Positions 18,223-26,406 of a stretch of 64,000 nt of DNA are shown here, piece after piece; within the stretch, counting starts at the first letter, position 1; every line of letters starts with the position of its first letter. A program made the translations under genes and the position numbers. The notes beneath the pieces are model-generated. The model saw nothing but the letters and a program-made list of their open reading frames with translations, was not told the DNA's origin and did no database searches. The DNA is from Pseudocoprococcus catus (GTDB lineage: Bacteria > Bacillota > Clostridia > Lachnospirales > Lachnospiraceae): positions 1,857,584 through 1,921,583 of the forward strand of contig NZ_LR698973.1 in assembly GCF_902381825.1 (NCBI RefSeq), in the 5' to 3' direction.

Positions 18223-19206
18223 ATGAAGAAAATATTAGCAGCAGCCTGCATATGCAGTGTACTGTTATGCGGATGCCAGAGCCAGACAGCGTATCTGAAG
18301 CCCTATACAGTTGTGACGGCGAGTAAGACTGCAGATGCGGCTTCCATGCTGAATATAGAAGCTTGGGAAGGCTTTGCGGAGAACCTGGGTGTTGTATCGG
18401 TGGAAGACAGTGAGAACGGCATCAACCAGGAGACACTTTCACAGCTTGACGCCAAGGAAATTTTTCTGACGGGCACAACGGATAAGACGGTCATCACGGC
18501 GAAGAATATTTATACACAGATGCCGCCGGCCAGCATTACTAAGATTCTGACAGCGCTGGTGGCACTGGAGAATGTTCAGGATCTGGATCAGGAAGTAACT
18601 TTGACGGATGATGTGAATGTTGATGTCGCAGATGCACAGGTGTGCGGTTTTAAAGCCGGAGATAAGATGACTTTGAAGACCTTATTGTATTGTATGCTGA
18701 TCTATTCCGGCAACGATGCAGCCAATGCCGTAGCTTCTGCAGTCAGCGGGGGAGATATACCGGCTTTTTGTGACAAGATGAATGCTGAAGCCCAGAGGCT
18801 TGGTGCAACGCAGACACATTTTGTGACGCCGAATGGTCTGGATGATCCGGATCATTATACAACAGCTTATGATCTTTATTTGATTTTCAATGAATGTCTG
18901 AAGTATGATCTGTTTAAGGATGCGATTCATCAGGCACATTATACCGCTGTATTTACACGGAATGGGCAGGAAGTGCAGCAGACGTATGACTCGACAAATT
19001 ATTATCTGCTGGGCAACAAGACACCGCCCGAAGGCGTCAGCATTATTGGTGGCAAGACCGGTACAACAGATAATGCAGGACTGTGTCTGATTCTTTATGT
19101 GGAGGATGGCTCAGGAAACGGTTATATTTCCGTTTTGCTTGGTTGTCCGGATAAAGATACGCTTTATTCGAGTATGTCAAAATTATTATCAGATATTAGC
19201 AAATAA
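18223..19206 (+). CDS. Serine-type D-Ala-D-Ala carboxypeptidase, lipoprotein
   Basis: This PBP5-type (S11) DD-carboxypeptidase trims pentapeptides in peptidoglycan. The catalytic tetrad is S104-I-T-K107, the second motif SGN is at 162-164, and KTG starts at Lys278. The N terminus is a lipoprotein signal peptide with lipobox LLCGC, so the enzyme should be lipid-anchored on the outer face of the membrane. It lacks the C-terminal PBP5_C domain and amphipathic anchor of classical PBP5, which the lipid anchor would replace. I choose the ATG at 18223; the GTG at 18214 overlaps the ribosome binding site. It is the last gene of the radC-mre-min cluster. Confidence 0.9.
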   Translation: MKKILAAACICSVLLCGCQSQTAYLKPYTVVTASKTADAASMLNIEAWEGFAENLGVVSVEDSENGINQETLSQLDAKEIFLTGTTDKTVITAKNIYTQMPPASITKILTALVALENVQDLDQEVTLTDDVNVDVADAQVCGFKAGDKMTLKTLLYCMLIYSGNDAANAVASAVSGGDIPAFCDKMNAEAQRLGATQTHFVTPNGLDDPDHYTTAYDLYLIFNECLKYDLFKDAIHQAHYTAVFTRNGQEVQQTYDSTNYYLLGNKTPPEGVSIIGGKTGTTDNAGLCLILYVEDGSGNGYISVLLGCPDKDTLYSSMSKLLSDISK

Positions 19207-19209
19207 GCA

Positions 19210-19238
19210 TTGTATTTTTAGACAATTTATACTATAAT
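19210..19238 (+). promoter_or_regulatory. Promoter of the small P-loop gene
   Basis: TTGTAT (19210-19215), 17-base spacer, TATAAT (19233-19238), immediately after the carboxypeptidase stop and about 72 bases before the next ATG. Confidence 0.6.
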
Positions 19239-19248
19239 TAAGACAAAT

Positions 19249-19277
19249 ATATTTAAATTTTTTTTAAATTTAAATAT
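19249..19277 (+). repeat. A/T-only perfect hairpin in the 5' leader
   Basis: ATATTTAAATTT (19249-19260) and AAATTTAAATAT (19266-19277) form a perfect 12-bp inverted repeat around a loop of five T. It starts about 11 bases after the -10 element, so it should lie at or near the 5' end of the transcript. There is no T-run after it, so it is not a terminator; a role in mRNA stability is possible. Confidence 0.6.
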
Positions 19278-19309
19278 AATTTACGTGCATAAGCTAGGAG
19301 GAGATTACA

Positions 19310-19729
19310 ATGATACAGATTATATCAGGTGTAAAAGGCAAAGGTAAAACAAAATTCTTGATTCAGAAAGCGAATGAAGCAGTAAAGGCTGCAAACGGCA
19401 GTGTTGTCTATCTCGACAAGAATAACAAGCATATGTATGAATTAAGCAACCGCATTCGTTTGATCAATGTTGGCGATTTCCCGATTGATACATATGATGC
19501 ATTTATTGGATTTATCTGTGGTCTGATTTCACAGGACAGAGATCTGGAGCATATGTTCTTTGATAGCTTCCTGACAATTGCAAGCGTATCTGATGATTAT
19601 GTTGGCTACGTATTATCTAAACTTGCAGATGTATCAGAGAAGTTCAATGTAGATTTTACGATCAGTATTTCCATTGATGCGGATAATATTCCAGAAGAGT
19701 TTAAGAAGGATATCGTTATCTCCTTATAA
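19310..19729 (+). CDS. Small P-loop protein of unknown function
   Basis: I do not recognise this 139-residue protein. It opens with a strand followed by Walker A GVKGKGKT (7-14) and has strands such as SVVYLD and RLINV. I see no convincing Walker B; FFDSF at about 83-87 is the nearest hydrophobic-Asp segment. No signal peptide or TM helix is seen. The product is short for a P-loop NTPase and may be a minimal or degenerate one. AGGAGG lies a few bases before the ATG. It is monocistronic: its own promoter is upstream and a strong terminator is 28 bases downstream. A nucleotide-binding role is inferred from Walker A alone. Confidence 0.75.
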   Translation: MIQIISGVKGKGKTKFLIQKANEAVKAANGSVVYLDKNNKHMYELSNRIRLINVGDFPIDTYDAFIGFICGLISQDRDLEHMFFDSFLTIASVSDDYVGYVLSKLADVSEKFNVDFTISISIDADNIPEEFKKDIVISL

Positions 19730-19757
19730 TTTGGATATTATATCATGATTTAGAAGA

Positions 19758-19796
19758 AAACAGCAGAAGTACTTAAGTGGTATTTCTGCTGTTTTT
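19758..19796 (+). terminator. Rho-independent terminator (probably bidirectional)
   Basis: AAACAGCAGAA (19758-19768) pairs with TTCTGCTGTTT (19784-19794), followed by a T-run. It sits between two convergent genes (the P-loop gene and the DUF378 gene), and the opposite strand also ends in a T-rich tract. Confidence 0.8.
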
Positions 19797-19833
19797 GTTC
19801 TGTATGGAGCCATTTTATTTCCCCGGAAAAGGA

Positions 19834-20037
19834 TTAATTTGTCCTGAGTTTCCAGAAAAGGATCAGGGAATAAATACCGGCAATGCCCACAACGGCAAAA
19901 ATAATCCGGGTCACGGCAGTGAGTGTGCCGAAGAAGTAGCTGATCAGGTCAAATTCAAAAAAACCGATGAGTCCCCAGTTAATAGCTCCAATGATGATCA
20001 GTATCAGAGCTGTAATGTCAAGCCAGTTTCTTTCCAT
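19834..20037 (-). CDS. DUF378 family small membrane protein
   Basis: The 67-residue protein starts MERNWLDITALILIIIGAIN and has two hydrophobic helices (about 8-24 and 38-62), with the family's GAINWGLIGFF motif in the first. DUF378 (YuzA in Bacillus) has no known function. The ATG at 20037 is chosen because CCTCCT (20045-20050), AGGAGG on the minus strand, lies 7 bases upstream; the frame stays open to 20073 but that extension lacks a ribosome binding site. It is convergent with the P-loop gene. Confidence 0.85.
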   Translation of the reverse strand: MERNWLDITALILIIIGAINWGLIGFFEFDLISYFFGTLTAVTRIIFAVVGIAGIYSLILFWKLRTN

Positions 20038-20195
20038 GTCAATTCCTCCTTTCGCGAAGCGGCATGATATCATTATTATTGAATAAAAATTGAAGATTAT
20101 GTGTACTTTATGATAATTTTGTGAAAAAGGGTTCCAATATAAGTCAAAAAAGATATAATTAATGAATGCAGGTATTTATGAAGGAGGAAAAAACA

Positions 20196-21131
20196 GTGTT
20201 TTATCCCTATTCCAGCTGGCTTAAACAGCGCTATGGAGAAAAGGTTTACAAGCTTCCGGTCAACCTGCCGGTATCCTGCCCGAACCGTTGTGACGGACAT
20301 GGAGGGTGTACATTTTGTTCTGAAAAGGGAACCGGGTTTGAATCTGTCTGGCAGCCTGCATCGGTGACGGAACAGATGCAGCATGCAAGAGATGTTGTTG
20401 CCAAACGGTATAAGGCCCGTAAGTTTATTGCATATTTTCAGAATTATACGAATACATTTATGGCAATGGAACTATTTAAAGCTTATCTGGAGGAAGCGGC
20501 GGCTTTTCCGGATGTGGTTGAGATTTCGGTTTCCACAAGACCCGACTGTATCCGTACAGATTATCTGGCGTGTCTGGCAGAACTTCAGGAGCGCACCCAC
20601 GTTGGCATCAATATAGAATTGGGATTGCAGACGGCGAATTATCATACCTTGGACAGAGTTCACAGAGGACATGGACTGGCTGAATATATAGATGCGGTTC
20701 TGGCAATCAAGAGATATCCGTTTACTGTGTGCACACATCTGATTGCCAATCTCCCGGGAGACACTCTTCGGGATGCAGTGGAAACAGCCAGAATTGTTTC
20801 TGTTCTGCATTCGGATATTGTGAAGATTCATTCATTATATATAGCAAAAGACAGTCAGATGGCTGAGGATTATCTGGCAGGCAGACTTACGATCTGCAGC
20901 AAAGAAGAATATTTTGAATGTGTCAGGGTAATGCTTGAGAATCTGGATCCATCTATCGCGATTGAGCGGTTGTTCAGTCGTATACCGGAGCAAGATGCTG
21001 TTTTCTGTAACTGGGGAATCAGCTGGTGGAAGCTGAAGGATGAGTTTGAAGTATATATGCAGCAGAATAGCAGCTGCCAGGGTAAACATTTTGATTATAT
21101 GAATGGTTCGGCACTAAAAGGAGTTTTTTAA
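20196..21131 (+). CDS. TIGR01212 family radical SAM protein (YhcC-like)
   Basis: A 311-residue radical SAM enzyme of the YhcC family. The [4Fe-4S] cluster region is CPNRC...GGCTFC near the N terminus, followed by AYFQNYTNTF and the ISVSTRPDC block typical of this family. The substrate is unknown. I choose the GTG at 20196: AGGAGG ends 8 bases before it and the product begins MFYPYSSWLKQRYGEKVYK, as family members do. Upstream ATGs at 20166 and 20178 lie before the ribosome binding site. The 3' end abuts the HlyD-like gene (last base of TAA is the A of its ATG). A TATAAT at 20154-20159 may be its -10. Confidence 0.87.
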   Translation: MFYPYSSWLKQRYGEKVYKLPVNLPVSCPNRCDGHGGCTFCSEKGTGFESVWQPASVTEQMQHARDVVAKRYKARKFIAYFQNYTNTFMAMELFKAYLEEAAAFPDVVEISVSTRPDCIRTDYLACLAELQERTHVGINIELGLQTANYHTLDRVHRGHGLAEYIDAVLAIKRYPFTVCTHLIANLPGDTLRDAVETARIVSVLHSDIVKIHSLYIAKDSQMAEDYLAGRLTICSKEEYFECVRVMLENLDPSIAIERLFSRIPEQDAVFCNWGISWWKLKDEFEVYMQQNSSCQGKHFDYMNGSALKGVF

Positions 21132-22495
21132 TGGGGTCAGAGAAACAGACCGTCTCGAAAAACGGCGGGAGGCACTTGAAACTGAATATAGGGCTGATTG
21201 TATTTATAGGCATTTTTATTTATTTGATAGCGATCGGTCTGTCCTACCTTATGAGAAATCATATTTCTTTTTATGAAGTTCAGCAAGGATGGATTGTTGA
21301 CAGTGATACCTTTACAGGCTTTATTCTTCGTAATGAGGCAGTTGTAAATACCGGACAAAGCGGTTATATCAACTATTTTGTCAATGATGGTGCCATGGTT
21401 GCCAGAGAGGGTAATGTCTGCATGGTCACTACCAATGCCGGCAGCGGTGTACAGGGAACAGCAGATGGATCAGCATTGATGTTGAATGACAGTGACTATA
21501 GTGATATTCGGGAACAGGTTTTGTCTTTCAAAAAGAAATATAACGATAGTGATTATGCGTCGGTGTATGATCTGGATTATCAGTTGGGGAATATTGTCAG
21601 TAATATTGTCAGCAGGAATAATATTAATTCCATGAATCAGGCTGATTCCGCCAGCGGATATACGGTAATGACTGCTGATCAGTCAGGAATTGTCAGTTAT
21701 TCTTATGACGGCATGGAAAGCTATACGCAGGATGATATGACACCGGAACTTTTTTCGGCCAGGAACTATGAGAAGACCCAGTTGTCTGCCGGTATGAAGA
21801 TAGACAGCGCATCACCGGCCTATAAGTTGATCTATGATGATAACTGGCAGATTGTGATTTGTCCGACGGCGGATCAGTACAAAAGGCTCAAAGAGCTGGA
21901 TACGGTGAATCTGCAGCTTCAGCGGGACAATATTACAGTCAGCGCAGATGTATCGACCTTTCAGAAAGACGGCACCGATTATGTCAGCTTTTCGTTATCC
22001 AACTATATGGTCCGCTATTGCAATGATCGTTATATTGATATTGAGATTATCTGGGACAACCATGATGGATTGAAGATTCCAAAGTCATCAATTGTGTCCA
22101 AGAATTTTTACAGGATTCCGGCTGATTATCTCCAGACGGAGGAAGAGAGTTCGGAAAGCGGCTTTTATTCGGTGGATAATGATGAAACAGTTTTTATCAA
22201 ACCGGTTATTTATGCACAGAATAAGGAATATTGTTATGTAGACTGTGCGGATATTGCGGAAGGTACTGTTCTTAAGAAACCTTCTTCTGATGAGACCTAT
22301 ACAATTGGAGAGACAGAAGCTTTAAAAGGTGTTTATAATATCAATAAAGGCTATGCAATGTTCCGCTTGATTGATATTTTGTATGAATATGGCGATTATT
22401 GTATTGTCAGTGACAAGACGGATTATGGTGTGACGTTGTATGATCATATTATTTTGAATGGCAGCAGTGTCAAAGAAAATGATATTATATATTAG
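21131..22495 (+). CDS. HlyD-like single-pass membrane protein of the ylmE-sepF region
   Basis: The 454-residue protein has a basic N terminus, one TM helix (about residues 19-40) and a large extracytoplasmic part. The region just after the TM (VQQGWIVDSDTFTGFILRNE) and later strands resemble the barrel-sandwich of HlyD-type adaptor proteins. No transporter or outer membrane channel gene is nearby. Its position directly upstream of ylmE, sepF and divIVA suggests a role at the division site or in envelope assembly, but that is inference from neighbourhood only. Confidence 0.7.
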   Translation: MGSEKQTVSKNGGRHLKLNIGLIVFIGIFIYLIAIGLSYLMRNHISFYEVQQGWIVDSDTFTGFILRNEAVVNTGQSGYINYFVNDGAMVAREGNVCMVTTNAGSGVQGTADGSALMLNDSDYSDIREQVLSFKKKYNDSDYASVYDLDYQLGNIVSNIVSRNNINSMNQADSASGYTVMTADQSGIVSYSYDGMESYTQDDMTPELFSARNYEKTQLSAGMKIDSASPAYKLIYDDNWQIVICPTADQYKRLKELDTVNLQLQRDNITVSADVSTFQKDGTDYVSFSLSNYMVRYCNDRYIDIEIIWDNHDGLKIPKSSIVSKNFYRIPADYLQTEEESSESGFYSVDNDETVFIKPVIYAQNKEYCYVDCADIAEGTVLKKPSSDETYTIGETEALKGVYNINKGYAMFRLIDILYEYGDYCIVSDKTDYGVTLYDHIILNGSSVKENDIIY

Positions 22496-22518
22496 ATATA
22501 GATGAAAGGGGAAGAAAT

Positions 22519-23211
22519 ATGCTTACAGAGAATGTTATAGAGGTTGAAAAGCATGTCCAGGCTGCCTGTGACAGAGCAGGACGTTCAAGAGATGAAGTCA
22601 CTTTGATCGCAGTGAGCAAGACAAAGCCGGTGAGTGATATTGAAGAGGTACTGACAACCGGTATTCTTGACTACGGTGAGAACAAAGTTCAGGAATTATC
22701 CGACAAATACGAAGTGCTTCCGAAGAATATTCGCTGGCATATGATCGGACATCTTCAGCGCAATAAGGTCAAATACCTGATTGGCAAAGTTGTCTTGATT
22801 CATTCCGTAGATTCACTGAGACTGGCAGAGCAGATTGAGCATGAGGCTGCAAAGGCGGATATCGTGATGCCGGTACTGATCGAGGTGAATGTGGCAGAAG
22901 AAGAATCAAAGTTTGGGACAACCAGTGAGGCTGCCATGCAGCTTGTGGAAGCGGTGTCGAAGTTGCCGCATATCAAAATCAGGGGATTGATGACAATTGC
23001 GCCATTTACGGATAATCCTGAAGATAATCGTATCTATTTCAGAAAATTAAAACAATTATCTGTTGACATAAAAAGCAAAAACATTGATAATGTTGATATG
23101 GATGAATTATCAATGGGTATGACTGGAGATTATGAAGTTGCAATTGAAGAAGGTGCAACAATGGTCAGAGTGGGAACCGGTATATTCGGCAAGAGAAATT
23201 ATCAGATATAG
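22519..23211 (+). CDS. ylmE: YggS/YlmE family PLP-binding protein
   Basis: A 230-residue PLPBP-family protein: an alanine racemase-like TIM barrel without the second domain. The PLP lysine is Lys34 in AVSKTKP, and the phosphate-binding end SMGMTGDYEVAIEEGATMVRVGTGIFG is complete. The family maintains PLP and amino-acid homeostasis without known catalysis. It stands just upstream of sepF, as in Firmicutes and actinobacteria. AAAGGGG lies before the ATG. Confidence 0.95.
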   Translation: MLTENVIEVEKHVQAACDRAGRSRDEVTLIAVSKTKPVSDIEEVLTTGILDYGENKVQELSDKYEVLPKNIRWHMIGHLQRNKVKYLIGKVVLIHSVDSLRLAEQIEHEAAKADIVMPVLIEVNVAEEESKFGTTSEAAMQLVEAVSKLPHIKIRGLMTIAPFTDNPEDNRIYFRKLKQLSVDIKSKNIDNVDMDELSMGMTGDYEVAIEEGATMVRVGTGIFGKRNYQI

Positions 23212-23303
23212 ATAATTTGCAGTTATTTGAAGCAGGAGACATTTGAAGGGCTGGTTTTGAATAGTTGGTAATTGATTAAATAAGTAGAGGAGCGTATAGC
23301 AGA

Positions 23304-23933
23304 ATGAGTAAAGGCTTTAACAAAATTCTTGATTTTATGAAGCTTAATGATGATGAATATGAAGAATATGATGATGAAGAGATAGATACAGAAGAGGAGC
23401 CGGAGGAGGCACCGAAGAAAAAGACATTTGCACGCAGTACGGCGAATAGCAGAAAGACATCTGCGAGACAGAAGGACGAGCTGGAAGATATGGTAGATGA
23501 CTGGGATGATGAGCCGGAGGTGAAGAGTACACGGTCAACACAGGCCCATACTTCATCACGAAGCACGCGTAAGGCAACGTCTTACGGCAGGAGCAGCAAG
23601 ATTGTTCCGATGCACTCCAATATAACATCCCGTAGCATGGAGGTATGTGTTTCAAAACCGGATGAGTTTGATGCATGCCAGGAAATCTGTGACATTATCC
23701 TGTCAGGAAGAGCTGCGATCATCAATTTTGATGCTGTAACAACGCAGGAAGCTCAGAGAATTATTGATTTTGTTTCCGGTTCCTGTTATGCGATCAACGG
23801 CAATATTAAGCCGATATCAGATACAATTGTTATTGTGACACCGGAAGATATTGATATTACAGGCGATCTTCAGGAACTGGCATCTTCAAGTGTCAATGTA
23901 CCTGCTTTTGGATATTCTGAAGAAGAGGAATGA
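23304..23933 (+). CDS. sepF: Cell division protein SepF
   Basis: SepF binds FtsZ and the membrane and helps the Z-ring mature. The 209-residue protein has an N-terminal helix (MSKGFNKILDFMKL) that fits the membrane-binding amphipathic segment. A long acidic, then Ser/Thr/Arg-rich linker follows (about 15-95), then the conserved globular domain (about 105-200; VCVSKPDEF, AAIINFDAVTTQEAQRIIDFVSGSCYAINGNI). The linker is longer than in Bacillus. It lies between ylmE and divIVA; the usual ylmG and ylmH are absent. Confidence 0.94.
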   Translation: MSKGFNKILDFMKLNDDEYEEYDDEEIDTEEEPEEAPKKKTFARSTANSRKTSARQKDELEDMVDDWDDEPEVKSTRSTQAHTSSRSTRKATSYGRSSKIVPMHSNITSRSMEVCVSKPDEFDACQEICDIILSGRAAIINFDAVTTQEAQRIIDFVSGSCYAINGNIKPISDTIVIVTPEDIDITGDLQELASSSVNVPAFGYSEEEE

Positions 23934-24004
23934 CTATTCGGAAACGGGAACAGGAAGAAACAGGATGATGAGATCGATAGACAGATGAAGGAGGTCTGGA
24001 ATTA

Positions 24005-24673
24005 ATGTTAACACCAATTGAAATTCAGGGTAAGACTTTTAAGAACAGTGGTATGGGGTATTCAAAGGCAGATGTGGACAGCTTTTTCTCAAGTGTTTCT
24101 GCTGATTTTGAAGCACTTTACAAGGAGAATCTTTCTTTGAAGGAAAAGATCAATAATCTGGATGCAAGTCTCAGCCATTATAAGGAAATAGAGAAGTCAC
24201 TTCAGAAGGCACTTGTTCTTGCAGAGACAACTGCAGAGGAGACAATTGTAGGTGCGAAGAAGAATGCCACTGTTATTGAACAGGAAGCCGTTTTGAAGGC
24301 ACAGTCTATTGTGGCAGATGCTAAGGTGGAACTTGAGCAACTGCATGTGAAGACAACAGATCTGCTTCAGCAGTATGACCGCTACAGAACACAGTACAAA
24401 GCACTTGCTTCGGCACAGCTGGATCTGCTGAATTCAGAAGCATTTGATATTGATGTTGCAACGATGAAGGCAATTTCAGGCCTTGAGGAATCAGCCGCAG
24501 AGCATACAGATCAGCTTCAGGCTGAGCCGGTATATGCTGTGGAAGAGACTGAGAGTGAAGAAACCGCAGTAGAACAGGAAGAAGACTTTGATGAGACACT
24601 TTCAACAGATGATGCAATGATCAAGGATTTCTCCGAGATGTTTGACAGCGAGAAGGACGAAGAGAACCAATAA
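24005..24673 (+). CDS. divIVA: DivIVA-domain cell division protein
   Basis: The 222-residue protein begins MLTPIEIQGKTFKNSGMGYSK; the DivIVA N-terminal domain reads (L/M)TPxDIxxKxF...GY, with the membrane-binding loop and coiled coil (about 30-150). The C-terminal 70 residues are acidic and disordered. DivIVA marks negatively curved membrane at septa and poles. AGGAGG precedes the ATG. The divergence of the central part means it could be a DivIVA paralogue rather than the one that recruits Min proteins. Confidence 0.9.
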   Translation: MLTPIEIQGKTFKNSGMGYSKADVDSFFSSVSADFEALYKENLSLKEKINNLDASLSHYKEIEKSLQKALVLAETTAEETIVGAKKNATVIEQEAVLKAQSIVADAKVELEQLHVKTTDLLQQYDRYRTQYKALASAQLDLLNSEAFDIDVATMKAISGLEESAAEHTDQLQAEPVYAVEETESEETAVEQEEDFDETLSTDDAMIKDFSEMFDSEKDEENQ

Positions 24674-24722
24674 AGCGGATGTGCTTATTTCAGTACAGCA
24701 TAGTTATTAATAGAATATTCAG

Positions 24723-24762
24723 AAGTCCGGGTCAGTGGCTGAAGCGCATGCCCGGACTTTTT
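24723..24762 (+). terminator. Rho-independent terminator after divIVA
   Basis: AAGTCCGGG (24723-24731) pairs with CCCGGACTT (24751-24759), followed by TTT. It ends the ylmE-sepF-divIVA unit. The aroB reading frame is open through this hairpin, which is one reason to reject an upstream start for aroB. Confidence 0.85.
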
Positions 24763-24785
24763 GTACAGAAAAGGAAGACAGCAAA

Positions 24786-25886
24786 ATGCAGAAAATGATG
24801 ATTCATTACAATGATGTACCAATTTATCCAATTGTTCTTTCAGAGAATTTTGATGCGCTTGGTGAAGCGCTGGATGATCTGATGATCAAAGACAGAAAGG
24901 TGTGCATCGTAACAGACAGCCATGTGGCAGATTTTTACCTTGAACAGGTAGGGCATATTGTAAAAGAGCATTGTGCAGCTGCCAGTCATTTTATTTTTCC
25001 GGCCGGTGAAGAGAGCAAAACGCTGACAACAGTTGAGAACCTTTATGAATTTCTGATTCAGAATAAATTTGAACGTAAAGATATGCTGGTGGCGCTTGGC
25101 GGCGGTGTTGTCGGTGATCTGACAGGCTTTACAGCGGCAACTTATCTGAGAGGCATTCGTTTTATCCAGATTCCCACAAGCCTTCTGGCACAGGTGGACA
25201 GCAGCATCGGAGGAAAAACAGGTGTTGATTTCAGAGCCTATAAGAACATGGTGGGGGCTTTTCATCAGCCAAAACTGGTGTATTCCTGTGCAGAGACGTT
25301 GAAAACACTGACCAGTCAGCAGTATATATCCGGCCTGGGTGAGATTATTAAACACGGATTGATCAAAGATGCCGCCTACTATGAATGGCTGAAGGCGCAC
25401 AAAGAAGCGATCTTGTCCAGGGATACGCAGACGGTGATTGATATGATCGCAGTCAGCTGCCACATCAAGAAAGAAGTGGTTGAGAATGATCCTGAAGAAG
25501 CCGGCGAACGTGCTTTACTGAATTTTGGCCATACATTGGGACATGCAGTGGAGAAACTGATGAATTTTACAATGCTGCATGGAGAATGTGTTGCCGTCGG
25601 CATGCATGCGGCGGCATGGTTGTCCATGGAGAAAGGAATGCTGACAGAGGCGGCTTATAAAGATATCACAGATACCATTGCATCATTCGGCTTGCCGGTC
25701 AGTGTTAAAGGGCTTGAGCCTGAGCAAATCGTAGCCGTTTCAAAATCAGACAAAAAGATGGACAAAGGACGGGTTAAGTTTATACTGCTGGATCCCGAAG
25801 GGCATGCGGTGATTGACCGGAGTATCCGTGATGAACAGCTTTTGGCAGCGGCCTCCGTTATCGTCAGAAATGGAGAACAGTCATGA
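24786..25886 (+). CDS. aroB: 3-dehydroquinate synthase
   Basis: AroB catalyses the second step of the shikimate pathway, closing DAHP to 3-dehydroquinate with NAD and a divalent metal. The 366-residue protein has the NAD-binding GGGVVGDLTGF, then IPTSLLAQVDSSIGGKTGVD, the metal-site GLGEIIKHG, and NFGHTLGHAVE. I start at the ATG at 24786, 8 bases after GGAAG; the frame remains open back to 24735, but that part lies in the upstream terminator. Its stop overlaps lspA in ATGA. It is far from the DAHP synthase gene in this window. Confidence 0.97.
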   Translation: MQKMMIHYNDVPIYPIVLSENFDALGEALDDLMIKDRKVCIVTDSHVADFYLEQVGHIVKEHCAAASHFIFPAGEESKTLTTVENLYEFLIQNKFERKDMLVALGGGVVGDLTGFTAATYLRGIRFIQIPTSLLAQVDSSIGGKTGVDFRAYKNMVGAFHQPKLVYSCAETLKTLTSQQYISGLGEIIKHGLIKDAAYYEWLKAHKEAILSRDTQTVIDMIAVSCHIKKEVVENDPEEAGERALLNFGHTLGHAVEKLMNFTMLHGECVAVGMHAAAWLSMEKGMLTEAAYKDITDTIASFGLPVSVKGLEPEQIVAVSKSDKKMDKGRVKFILLDPEGHAVIDRSIRDEQLLAAASVIVRNGEQS

Positions 25887-26389
25887 AATATATAAAGGCG
25901 GGAATTGCAGTTTTGCTGCTGGTTCTTCTGGATCAGTGGACCAAGGTGCTGGCCGTAAGGCATCTGATGAATACAGACGGCATAACATTTATACCGAAAG
26001 TTTTCAGATTATATTATCTGGAAAACAGAGGCTCTGCTTTTGGATTAATGCAGAATCAAAAAGTCTTTTTAGTCTTTTTTACAGTTATCATACTGGCAGC
26101 TTTGACGTTTTTTTATCGTAAGATTCCGGATACCGGAAGGATGATGCCGCTTAAAATTGCAGCGGTTCTGATTTATGCCGGTGCCATCGGCAATTTTATT
26201 GATCGGATTCGTCAGAGCTATGTGGTAGATTTCTTTTATTTTGAATTGATTGATTTTCCTGTGTTTAATGTTGCAGATATTTATGTGACAACAGCGGCCA
26301 TTGCCTTGATCATCCTCGTTATATTTTATTACAAGGATGAGGATTTTGAGTTTCTTGGCGGTAAGAAAGCAAAGAAGACAAAAGCATAA
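25883..26389 (+). CDS. lspA: Lipoprotein signal peptidase
   Basis: LspA removes signal peptides from prolipoproteins. The 168-residue protein has four TM helices and both catalytic aspartates: Asp107 in NFIDRIR and Asp132 in FNVADIY. The NRGSAFG block is also present. The C-terminal tail is basic (KKAKKTKA). Its ATG overlaps the aroB stop. The lipoprotein-type carboxypeptidase and the OadG-like protein in this window are plausible substrates. Confidence 0.97.
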   Translation: MKYIKAGIAVLLLVLLDQWTKVLAVRHLMNTDGITFIPKVFRLYYLENRGSAFGLMQNQKVFLVFFTVIILAALTFFYRKIPDTGRMMPLKIAAVLIYAGAIGNFIDRIRQSYVVDFFYFELIDFPVFNVADIYVTTAAIALIILVIFYYKDEDFEFLGGKKAKKTKA

Positions 26390-26406
26390 AAGAGGCAGGT
26401 GAAAAC

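Noticed and set aside
20132..20159. Full promoter for the radical SAM gene
   Set aside because: The TATAAT at 20154-20159 is good, but no -35 with suitable spacing was found, so I mention only the -10.
24735..24785. Extended N terminus for AroB
   Set aside because: The stretch is the right half of the divIVA terminator, and a ribosome binding site fits the ATG at 24786.
24840..25463. Minus-strand open frame of about 207 codons opposite aroB
   Set aside because: It lies fully within aroB, has no ribosome binding site and no recognisable motif.
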